Source: Crambe crambe
Taxonomy: Eukaryota > Porifera > Demospongiae > Poecilosclerida > Crambeidae
Direction: 5' to 3'
Assembly (NCBI GenBank): GCA_963924555.1
Contig: OZ004582.1
Location: 7,502,001-7,566,000 of the forward strand
DNA: 64,000 nucleotides
The position numbers and the translations under genes were made by a program. The notes beneath the pieces are model-generated. The model ran no database searches, was not told the DNA's origin, and saw only the letters and a list, made by a program, of their open reading frames with translations. Positions 43,514 to 53,154 of the stretch are shown in pieces. Positions within the stretch are counted from its first letter, which is position 1. Each line of letters starts with the position of its first letter.

Positions 43514-44618
43514 ATGATGGCTGACTCCCTGGCCCTACACAGAGCTGTCCAGTCACGACGTGTGGACGAGGTCAGGAAACTCTTGCAGAGTGGCGAGTGT
43601 CATGTAAACTCCACTGATTCCCGACTATGGACTCCCTTGCATCATGCTTGCGCTCAAGGTAACGTCAGTCTAGTTGAGGTATTGATTCGTGAGTACAATG
43701 CTGATGTTAATGCTCGTAATGATCAAAATAGCACACCACTCAGTGTAGCTGCTTTTTCGGGGAAAGAAGAAGTTGCATTGCTTTTAATCAAAGAGTTTGG
43801 TTGTGACCTCAACATCAAGAATTATATTGGTAGATCCCTGCTACATAATGCATGTCGAGGAGGTAGTGTCGGTCTAGTTCGGACTTTGATCCTTGAACAC
43901 AATGCTGATGTTAATGCTCGTGATGATCAAAATAGCACACCACTCAGTGTAGCTGCTTTTGCGGGGAAAGAAGAAGTTGCATTGCTTTTAATCAAAGAGT
44001 TTGGTTGTGACCCCAACATCAAGGGTTATTTTGGTAGAGCCCTGCTACATAATGCATGTGAAGGAGGTAGTGTCGGTCTAGTTCGGACTTTGATCCTTGA
44101 ACACAATGCTGATGTTAATGCTCGTGATGATCAAAATAGCACACCACTCAGTGCAGCTGCTGCTTTGGGGAAAGAAGAAGTTGTATTGCTTTTAATCAAA
44201 GAGTTTGGTTGTGACCCCAACATCAAGGGTTATTTTGGTAGATCCCTGCTACATTATGCATGTCAAGGAGGTAGTGTCGGTCTAGTTTGGACTTTGATCC
44301 TTGGATACAATGCTGATGTTAATGCTCATGATGATAAAAATAGCACACCACTCCATGTAGCTGCTGCTTTTGGGAAAGAAGAAGTTGCATTGCTTTTAAT
44401 CAAAGAGTTTGGTTGTGACCCCAACATCAAAGGTCGTCTTGGTAGATCCCTGCTTCATTCTGCATGTAAAGGAGGTAGTGTTGGTCTAGTTCGGACTTTG
44501 ATCCTTCAACACAACGCTGATGTTAATGCTCGTGATGATAACAATCACACACCGCTTGATTTGGCAACTAAGAAGGAAGTTGCATCCATTTTAATTGGTT
44601 CCAACAAAGACACTGAAG
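43514..44618 (+). CDS. R5 exon: ankyrin-repeat array, four 68-residue double units
   Basis: 1,105 nt: N-cap pair, four full 204-nt units, and a shortened C-cap in which GSHGKKEV...INEFGSN is reduced to TKKEVASILIGSNKD by in-frame deletions. About 11 ankyrin repeats. Variable residues again sit after KG, LLH, DD and VAA. Confidence 0.9.
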
Positions 44619-47600
44619 GTAAATGTAAGTTAAGTCAAGTAATGGACACTTGTATGATACTCATTATCTGTAACTCTTCTTTTAGCCGACTCACTTCATG
44701 TTGAAATGACCTCCCCTGATGTGACATTCCATGGAGATCCGAAAGTAATTACTATCAGCACCTCTTCAGTCACAATAAACATGAGCGATGTAGGCATCTC
44801 TCTCTCCATACCTGAAGAAGCACTGGATCCAGTAGAAAGTCAACTGAAATTGTCAGTTCGACCCTGTTTGACTGGACCGTTTGAGCTACCCCCAGACTAT
44901 GAAGCAGTTAGTCCAGCCTACCTGATACAGCCCAGAGGGAATGGGAAATTGCGAAAAGATGTGAGAGTGCGTATCCAACACTGTGCTAGTCTTCAGTGTG
45001 AGGAGGACTGTGAGGACCTAGCATTTCTGTCGGCTAGCTCCACCCCAGAGTACACGGGGCCCAGTCCAGTTTATCCCTTTAGAGAAATCAAAGAAGCTAA
45101 GGGAATCTTCAGAGTGGAAGACCAGGAGGGAGAAGTAGCTCTCAAATCTCTCCAATTATTGCGAGTGGCTAAGAGAGTTGCGACATCATCAATAGGTAAG
45201 AATTAAGAGCCAATTTCATTGTGATATCTATCCATTCCTATATTAAATCAAACAGAAAGTCTCTTGTGTACTGTGAGGCTGCTCAGGACTGTTGAAGAAG
45301 ACGCTTTATTCAAAGCAACATTTGTAGCCCACTTGGATCATCCCGTCTACTCAAAGGTGAGATATTTTCATTATCAGTTGGTGTGTATTCCAATGCTGTG
45401 TTCTTGCAGCACTGTGAGAGAGCTATAGCTGGTCTGCATCCAGGTGGATCAAATAAAGGAGAAGCAAAGAGTGCCGTGATTACTGCAAGGATGGTGTCTG
45501 AAGATATGATCCTCAAAACTGAGAATTCTGTAGAATGGGATGTAAAATTCAATACAGTGAATCAGGTTAGCATGATGATCTGTATTTTTAACCCTCTGCA
45601 CATGCACGAGAAGGTTACAGTAGTCATTTTTTAATTGTGTGTGGCAAATTCTTAACCTTTGAGACACAAGGCTCTAACTCTTTCAGATGTTTCAATTTCA
45701 AACAGCCAGCTTCTACTGTGATGTTCCAAATAATGCACACCCACATTCATAATTAATTGCCGTCCTACCCCTTGAATAGTGCATGTATGGTGCCTCACCC
45801 CTTTCATCTCTTGTTGAATGAAGCTTAAAACATAATATGGCAAAACATCAGGGTTTATTTCAAGGGGGTTGAGGGGGGCTTCTGCCCCCTAGGCCTGAAC
45901 GATGGCTTGCCCCCCTAGGAATTAGCTAGCTTTCGTAATAAGATAATATAAATAAGATAAGATAATAAGATAATATAGAATCCCACATACATATAGTTGC
46001 CCCTCCTCGAATATTTTCACTAGGTCCCCTTGAGCAAATTTTGAAATAAACCCTGCACCTTACATGTTCTCTGCATGTACTGTACTGCAGCGTGGAGGGT
46101 TTGCACTTTAGTGCTTTAGCAACCTAAATAGGATATCGATGTCATTTGATACAGATTTCAAAGAAGGGAATACTTTTTCCTGAAGGTATTGATGCCAACC
46201 CCCATGACTATCCTCCCATGATCACTGTCTCTGGAGAAAAGACCTCGTCTATGAGTGCTGGTCCACCAAAACTACTTGTGATTGGACTGGACAGAGAGTG
46301 CAGCTTCAACCTTATCTCTATACCAGGTGAGGCATAATGACAACCAACCATGATTTAAACCATAGAGGTCTAGTTGGAAGCCATAGTCTAAAGCTACAGT
46401 GGATTGCAACATGAAATTCAGAACACCAAACCAAAAATTTACATAGCCTCCATTCAAAGGGCTTATCATGGCTTTAGAGTAAAAGGAAGTGATGTAAATT
46501 TGGTTTGGTGTTCTAAATTTGATGTTGCCAGATCACTGCAGTCCACTATGTTGGATGGTTGTCCATAAGGAATGAGAAATAGGTAGTTACAATCTGGACC
46601 ATGTGCTAAGATAACTATTTTAATTTGTGCAGATGATCTTGATGATGAAGCAGGCATGAAAGAGTTCATGGAAGGAATTAAAAAGGCCATCGCTAAAAGT
46701 GGAAAGATCGATCGAAAATTAGCGCATTCCATGTTCGTTGGTCCGACAGGTTCGGGGAAGAGTTCATTGATGGATCGCTTGCTTGGCAGACAAAGAAAGA
46801 AGTTTTCTGCTTCCACTGGTGTGTGTGACACCGTCGTCATCGTAGACATTACTGTCACCAACCCTTCCACTTTCCACCCGGTTACGATACTGGATGGTGA
46901 CACTTGGGAAGCAATAAAATGTGATGTGTCGTATGTGAGACAACTGGGGCAGGAGAGTGTGAATGTCGAAAATCCTCCTGAGAATCCTCTTACTAAGTCC
47001 ACTGAAAAGAGAGTCCACACACGTGCTTCTGCACGACCTGATCCTGCGAGGAAGGTTGGTTCAGTTCGAGTGGCAAAACCACGCTCCAAAAGGAAGGATG
47101 CACCAGCATCTCTCCCAAAACAAAAACTAAAAGTTGATACGATTATTTCCTCTGAAAATATCAATTCAGTCATCAAGAAGTACGGCTTTCGTAAGGTTAA
47201 AAAGTACCTGAAGAAAACATGTTCCCTGTATCTCAGGGACACCGGAGGTCAGGTGGAGTTCCAGGAAATGTTACCTCTCTTGATCTTTGGCCCGTCCATT
47301 TTCTTCTTCGTTTTTCGACTCGACCTCAACTTCAAGAGCAAGTTATGTGTCGAGTACAGGATGAGTGCTAACAAGTCGATAAATTGCTACACCTCCTCCA
47401 TCACCACTGAAGAAGCCTTACTCCAGTGTCTTGCTAGTGTGTATGCCATGGACACGTCAGAGGAAGACAGTGTCAAGACACACAAGCCCATGGTCTTCAT
47501 CGTTGGCACTCACAAGGATAGGCTCGGTTCTGAAGCTGAAGGCATCATCAAGATAAATCACTTGAATCGACATCTGGATTTCATCATACAGAGCAATGGC

Positions 47601-49625
47601 TTTCATGATCTAGTCCAGTATGCTGGTGATGATCACAACGTTATGTTTGCAGTGGACAACACTTCGAATAGTGAAGAAGACTTCCAGAAGATTCGATCGA
47701 ATATCAACCGCCTTATCAACACTCGTAAAGAGTTCAGCATCGAGTACCCAATCAGCTACCTCTTGTTCTGCCTCGACCTCCAAAATATGAAGCAGAGTAT
47801 CTTGACCCTAGATGAATGCAAAGACCTTGCAGCCAAACATGGTATCGAAGGGGACCAGGTGTCCCACCTCTTGCATTTCCTCCACATCAGAATTGGTGTT
47901 ATTCGATACTTTGACATAGAAGGCTTGAAGCACATCATCGTCAAAGAGCCCCAAGTTCTCTTTGACAAGATCACCAATCTCCTTGTGAAAACCTTTTCTG
48001 GCGAGTTCCTTAGAACAAGTGAGGTGCTTGATTTCAGAAAGAAGGGTATTCTCACAGCATCAGCCTTTGAAAATGTTGTGAGTAGTGACGATAAGATCAA
48101 ACCCGATGAGTTTCTTCAACTTCTTGTTCATCTGCGCATCGTCACTCCTCTTGTTACACCTGGAGACAAAGAAGACCAGGAAGAGAGGTACTTCATTCCG
48201 TGTGTCCTAAACCACGTCCCAGAGTCCAAAGGAGACACAGTGAGCAATATTCTACCACTTTCATTCAAGTTCAAGAGTGACCATTGCCCTAAGGGTATCT
48301 TTGGTGTCTTATCCACTCACCTCATGACCCCAGAGAAAGCTGAAAACGAAGAAATTGGTACAACATTCGTTCTAATCCATGACAAAATCTTTAAAGATCA
48401 GGTGTCCTTTGAGGTCCACTCCCCTTGGGAGGAGCAAGACGAGATGTCCTTGAAAGTCTACTCTACCCACTTAGAAGTGAAATTCTTTCCCTTTTCATCC
48501 GATGATGATCGCGATACTCCCCTGAAAGAAGTGTGCAATAACGTGCGTCAGATCCTGGAGAAGTCAATCCTCAGATCCTTGAAGGACCTCCATTACAGCA
48601 AACAGAAGCTCGATCCCATGGCATGCTTCAAGTGTGAACATTGTACTCAAATGCATCCTGTGAGGACAGGAAAAATTCACCACAGGATATACTGTAACAA
48701 AGCTCGTAAAGGAAGTCGCATCCCACTCAATGGAAGATGCTGGTACAATGAAGGTCAGTCCATTTTTAAGCATAGATTCCCGTGTGGGAAACAGTATATT
48801 AACCTTATTATACTTGAATGTGTATTGCCTAGGCTTTCTTATCTGGTCTTGCATGCATAGCCCTTACTGAGTGCAAATAGACTTTTATAGGGAACTCTAT
48901 GTAGTTCATCATTAATACATAATTATTATGCAGATCCAACCTCATGTTATCCATGTGAGGACCCTCCTCCCAGCAAAAGGAGAGAACAAGAACTAGAGAT
49001 GTTACAGACACATGCACAGTCCATTGGACAAAGCAGTCATCCTGGCTTCATTTGTGAGTTAGCTAGTAACAAAATTTATATGTTCTGTACATCTGTTGTT
49101 TCAGATCAAGAAACCCTTCCTCTCTGTGTGCGGCCCTACTTGGAGCGGCAGTTGGACTGGGGCCATGGAGGGGTGGAAAAGGACCTTTCTGAAATAGTGA
49201 AACACTTGGACAATTGGGAAGAGATTGCTCCTCACTTGGAACTGGCTCCAACTGATATTCATGATATCAAAGAGAAATATCAGAACAAACCTTCCTTGCA
49301 AAGGTGTGTCATGAAAATAGTAATTGAAAATTGTCTCTATGATTATCGATTTCATTCAGGCAAGCAGCTTTAAGGACATGGAAGAATAAGTGTGGCCTTC
49401 AGCTTCGGGATACATACAAGAACCTATTGGCAGTATTTGTAGAGGCTGAACAGAGTCGGTGTGCTCAGGCTGTTTGTGAAGTCCTTAAAAAGAAACGTAA
49501 GTTTGACCAAGTGGTCTCAGTTGCATCATTAATGCATTGCTATTGCAGATCCAGACTCATGCGATTGTTCCATATTGCCTTCATGTGAAGATCAGGAGAA
49601 AATGAAGAACCAGAGAACCCACTGA
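43514..49625 (+). CDS. R5: ANK-ZU5-(UPA-like)-Roc-COR-Death(type A) gene, complete
   Basis: Exons 43,514-44,618, 44,686-45,195, 45,256-45,356, 45,410-45,565, 46,155-46,326, 46,633-48,753, 48,934-49,053, 49,105-49,303, 49,360-49,496 and 49,549-49,625. They sum to 4,698 nt: exactly 1,565 codons plus TGA, with consistent phase at all junctions. This is the clearest complete gene of the array because the type A cassette brings its own terminal exon. Same domain order as R2 and R4 but with a short ankyrin array. Confidence 0.8.
44686..45565 (+). CDS. R5 exons: ZU5 (44,686-45,195) and post-ZU5 exons (45,256-45,356; 45,410-45,565)
   Basis: ZU5 core VGISLSIPEEALDPVESQL and VRPCLTGPFELPPDYEAVSP, acceptor CTTCTTTTAG, donor ATAG|GTAAGA. 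Exon lengths 510, 101 and 156 equal those of R4. Confidence 0.8.
45849..46055. repeat. CAGGGTTTATTTCAAGGGGG intronic element (R5)
   Basis: Left end CAGGGTTTATTTCAAGGGGG, right end CCCCTTGAGCAAATTTTGAAATAAACCCTG, which is its imperfect inverse; about 207 bp with a (GATAA)n stretch inside. No coding content. Best-preserved member of the family in this window. Confidence 0.65.
46155..46326 (+). CDS. R5 exon: UPA-like segment
   Basis: 172 nt, one residue different from R4 (DANPHDYPP). Confidence 0.6.
46633..48753 (+). CDS. R5 exon: Roc-like GTPase plus COR domain
   Basis: 2,121-nt open exon; P-loop GPTGSGKSS, DTGGQVEFQEM and THKD intact. The COR half is of the R2/R3 kind (GEFLRTSEVLDFRKKGILTA; TPGDKEDQEERYFIP; SKGDTVSNILPLSFK). 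The C-terminal zinc-type cluster is slightly altered (HPVRTGKIHHRIYC: the second-to-last His/Cys spacing is kept). The donor GTCAGT leads to the type A linker. Confidence 0.85.
48934..49625 (+). CDS. R5 exons: type A linker, Death domain and terminal exon
   Basis: Linker (CEDPPPSKRREQELEMLQTH) at 48,934-49,053. Death domain halves at 49,105-49,303 (RPYLERQLDWGHGGVEKDLS ... DIHDIKEKY) and 49,360-49,496 (QAALRTWKNKCGLQLRDTYK ... AQAVCEVLKKK). The terminal exon at 49,549-49,625 ends CNCS-like SCDCSILPSCEDQEK...TH and stops. Unlike type B it has a cysteine-rich end. The death-fold call rests on residue pattern and on its exon-by-exon match to type B. Confidence 0.7.
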
Positions 49626-49885
49626 ACATGCACTTTTCTTCATCACTCTTAATAATGATCTTTTTTCCTTTGATTCTATATCGTCAGGTATTTTACATGC
49701 AACATTAAAATAATATTGTGTAATCTAATTTTATTATATTTGATAGCAATGACATATTGCTATAAATTGATACCTTGAAATATTAGCCTTGTTCCCAGGT
49801 CTTCCTCTCCCCCTTAACATTGTAACAAGCTTGTGAAAGAAGTCACATCCCACTCAATAGAAACCCCCTTGTGTAGGAAACAGTT

Positions 49886-50199
49886 TGTTTTTTTTGTTTT
49901 TTTGTTTTTTTGTTGTTGTTTTTTGTTTTTTTTTGTTTTTTTGTTGTTGTTTTTGTTTTTTTGTAAAATTAAGCAAAAAACAAAAAGCAAACAAGCAAAA
50001 TAAAAGGGTGGTGTTCAGCAGTCTGTGTTAGTGGCTGTGCTCCACAGGGAGTTCAGCCTCAGAAGTCACCAGTGGGATTGGGGAATGACTGATAGGATGT
50101 CCTGGAGAAGAACGGGCACCTCGGATGCACCGAATTGCTGATCTGAGTAGGGAAAACATGAGGTGGCAGTTCAGCCAGGACATTGTTGGCCCATAGGGG
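49886..50199 (-). mobile_element. Retroposon (SINE-like or truncated LINE) with 17-bp target duplication
   Basis: TTGTGTAGGAAACAGTT occurs at 49,869-49,885 and again at 50,200-50,216, and only once at the same place in R1-R4. The inserted ~314 bp begin with a T/G-rich run of about 80 bp, which is an A-rich tail on the minus strand, so the insert was reverse-transcribed and lies in minus orientation. The body has no recognisable tRNA-type promoter or long frame. Confidence 0.75.
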
Positions 50200-50730
50200 T
50201 TGTGTAGGAAACAGTTATGTTGACCTTATTGTGTAAAAGATTACACTACCCACCCTATGCCTGTCAGTAGGCATGGGGCTAATCATAATAATGGGAATAA
50301 TAGGGTCTCACTGGAATCCCAGCATAATAGGCTTTAAAAAAAAACAGAATAACACGCTGCATGCCACTTAGCACAAAATTGATACTGGTGTGTGCAGATT
50401 TTTTTGATTTTTTTTTTAATTTTAAAAGTATCCTTTTGGGAAAATTGTACATCTTTAATGCTATGCACAGTTCAAAAAGTACTCTTTCATGACATTTCGA
50501 TATAATTGTTGAGACTAATAGGCTACTGTGTCTGCTGGGCCCCAAAAAAGAGCTTTAGCCCTGTCAGGTTTACTCACATGTCCAGCCCTTACTGGCTAGC
50601 ATACAGAATTTTTGTGGTTGACTGTCATACTGTAACCCAAACCACTGAAAGTTGAAACCCATTACCATGGCAATCAACCACTGCACATGCTCAGAAGTGC
50701 TAATTATCATTGTAAACTTTGTTGTATACT

Positions 50731-51734
50731 GTGAGCCTCCCACCCTGCATGCTGCAGGAAACAACAGAGCAGGGACTGAAGAGATTGGAATCAGACACAT
50801 AGCAAGTAAGCATACTCCTATCAGATATCATTACTTTGGCTGTAGCTGACGTGCCTGTAGCAACTGAGGAAAGTAGAGGAGTCCCATCTTGTTCTCATAG
50901 TACTATGGTTGTCCATTTTCTCCAGTTGTTGACTGTTCCTCGTACATATCCTCCCTGCCTGCCTGTGCCCACTCCCCTGGAGCGACGGTTGGACTGGGAC
51001 CATAAGGGAGTGGACCGAGACCTGAACACTATAGCAGATCACATGCTGGACTGGGAGAAGAAGCTTTCTACTCCTCTGAAACTGACTACAACTGAAATAC
51101 ATGATGTCAAATTTTTGCACTCTGACCCTGTTCTCCTGAGGTAAGATAGAGGCAGCTGCAGCAAGGAATTTAATTTGAGTCATTATTTTCATTCTTTTTT
51201 TTTTTTTTTTTGATTGCAAAAAAAAACTTTCCCCATGCAATTTCCCACTGCATGGAAGTTGAATTCATGCTAGGCCTCCACCGATTATTCTATTCTCTTA
51301 TTCCTCAAATTTTTACTCTCTTTGTCCATTATTCATGCCAGCATAGCTACACATGCAAGACTATTACTGATAAAGACATAATCCTGAAGTGAGAGTTCTC
51401 GTGAAAATGAAATTATCCAATAAGGAAAAGCTGAAACAGCAAGAGTAAAATGCAGTTGTACAATTTGCAATGAGGAACAGGAAGAAGTGTTCAGCTCATT
51501 AATATTGACTTTGCTTTTTAGCTCATTAAAATGTGCTGGCATATTTTATTGAGGCCTAATTCATGCATGGGACTTAATTATTTGTGTGCAGGAGAGCAGT
51601 GTTGAGGAAGTGGAAGGAGAAGGAAGGTCTGCGTGCCACCTATGGGAACCTGTTGAGGGTGTGTTGTGAGGGAGGAGACATGAGTACTGCTCAAGTCATC
51701 TGTGACACACTGAGGGAGAAGACAAAGGAGGAGG
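50731..51734 (+). pseudogene. R5: decayed type B linker and Death domain
   Basis: The linker at 50,731-50,808 has lost its acceptor (GTTGTAT for GTTGTAG) and most of its Pro-rich part. The P-loop palindrome is deleted. Death domain exon 50,926-51,140 is 215 nt against 217 elsewhere; the 2-base loss shifts the frame. Exon 51,592-51,734 is intact. R5 therefore depends on type A. Confidence 0.7.
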
Positions 51735-52101
51735 GTAAGTATTCAACCACTTGAATCCAACCACACTACTTGTTGACCCTCGTAATCTATGTCCCATTCA
51801 GCACCTCTTCATTGGAACTACTAGCAAATGAGAAGATTATCAGCATTCAACCTGTGACATGGCTTCCTCTACAGCTGGTTAAATTTTACACGTCTTCTGT
51901 CTAGCTATACTATTTCGATTCTGGCCGGGTTCTTTGGGTCTTTCTGGACCTGATATTTTTTCTGTATACAGTGTTTCATTTTGTAATTGTTCTCATTGTT
52001 GTTGTTGTCATTCTCATCATCTTGTTGTTGTTGTTGTTACGTTATTATTATTATTGTCATTTTATCACATCTTCATTGCTATTGTTCTTACATTGACATA
52101 A

Positions 52102-52501
52102 GGCCTCTCCAATAAAATCTTAAGTTTCTGGTTTAGTGCTTTGTATATTTCCACGCGGGGACGCTGGTTATTATTATTATTATTATTTAATCATGAATAC
52201 CAGGTACCTGAAATCTATAGCGGAATTTCTTCTGGGCCCGAAAAAAGCTATATACAGAAAGTCATTTCTGGGCTTTCCACTTGTACGATCTAACGACTTC
52301 TTTTTCCCACACTCCAGCGAAACGCAGATGTGTGAGAAGCATTATTTTTGTAGTGAAGCAGCTGGTAGAGCTCGTTGTGCTGTGTCAGCATGCATCACGT
52401 GCACTCACTTGACTACTGAGCATGCGCAATATATTATTAGCAGATGATCAAATTTAGATGCGGGCGGTTGACCAGAAACTAACCATTTTATTGGAGTGGC
52501 C
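52102..52501. mobile_element. 400-bp MITE, GGCCTCTCCAATAAAAT ends, TAA target duplication (Harbinger-like)
   Basis: The left terminus GGCCTCTCCAATAAAAT and right terminus ATTTTATTGGAGTGGCC are inverted repeats with one mismatch, flanked by TAA on both sides (52,099-52,101; 52,502-52,504). R1 has the uninterrupted site (GACATAATATATTCTGG at 4428). A 3-bp TAA-type duplication with GGCC termini fits PIF/Harbinger. No transposase inside. Confidence 0.75.
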
Positions 52502-52576
52502 TAATATAATCTGGAATTTTTTCCTACTCGAGCACTCATCGTTATAGCGTTTGTAGCAATTCTTACCCTTTACCGG

Positions 52577-52697
52577 GTCTGACTAAAACACGGACCGGAC
52601 CGGACCACCGCACTACGATAAACTTTTGCGCACGAAGTCAAAAATGCGCATGCGCGCTTGATTGCAAAGATCTGGGACACAGCCCTGGACTTTGGTA
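52577..52697 (+). repeat. Left terminal inverted repeat of the composite element
   Basis: Contains GGACCGGACCGGACCACCG near the tip and AATGCGCATGCGCGCTTGAT further in. Matched in reverse complement by 60,930-61,050 with few differences. Confidence 0.75.
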
Positions 52698-52732
52698 TGG
52701 TGGCTTTTTAGGGCCACTTCCTTCAATTCCAG

Positions 52733-52905
52733 TTCCACTCTACTGCCACTCTACTGCCACTCTACTTCCACTCTGTCATAGCAATTTCCACTCTACTTCC
52801 ACTCTGTCATAGCAATTTCCACTCTACTTCCACTCTGTCATGCCGATTTACACTCTACTTCCACTCCAATTCCACTCTATTTCCACTCTGCTTCCACTCT
52901 ATTGT
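52733..52905. repeat. Left subterminal tandem repeat (TCCACTCTACT...)
   Basis: Many CCACTCTACT(T/G) words, with a ~41-bp higher unit TTCCACTCTGTCATAGCAAT + TTCCACTCTAC repeated two to three times. The inverted counterpart is at about 59,093-59,245. Confidence 0.75.
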
Positions 52906-53154
52906 GCATGCGCAAAAACTCGTACACGTGGACATTTCTTGATAGCTGAAGTCTTGATGGCTGAAGAGAGAGGGACCAAAACTACTTCTAAACGAGAAGA
53001 AGGTTGGTTAATATGTAGTCCTCTTCTTTCTTTTTTACTGCTAGCTCTATTTTAGCCTTAGCTAATTATATGCGGATTGTAAGGCAGAAAAAGAAATTAC
53101 CCAACTGCAGCAATGAACCTGACCCATTACAGGGACAAATGCTTGTAAGTTAAA

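Noticed and set aside
46466-47242. Minus-strand frame of 258 codons in R5 as a separate gene
   Set aside because: It spans an intron, the intronic hairpin and the P-loop exon in antisense; no domain, and it is interrupted in the other units.
52840-53055. Open frame from the CCACTCTACT repeats into the kinase 5' region
   Set aside because: Derived from the subterminal tandem repeat. The embedded ATG at 52,958 could be a real upstream exon, but its splice phase does not reach the next exon cleanly.
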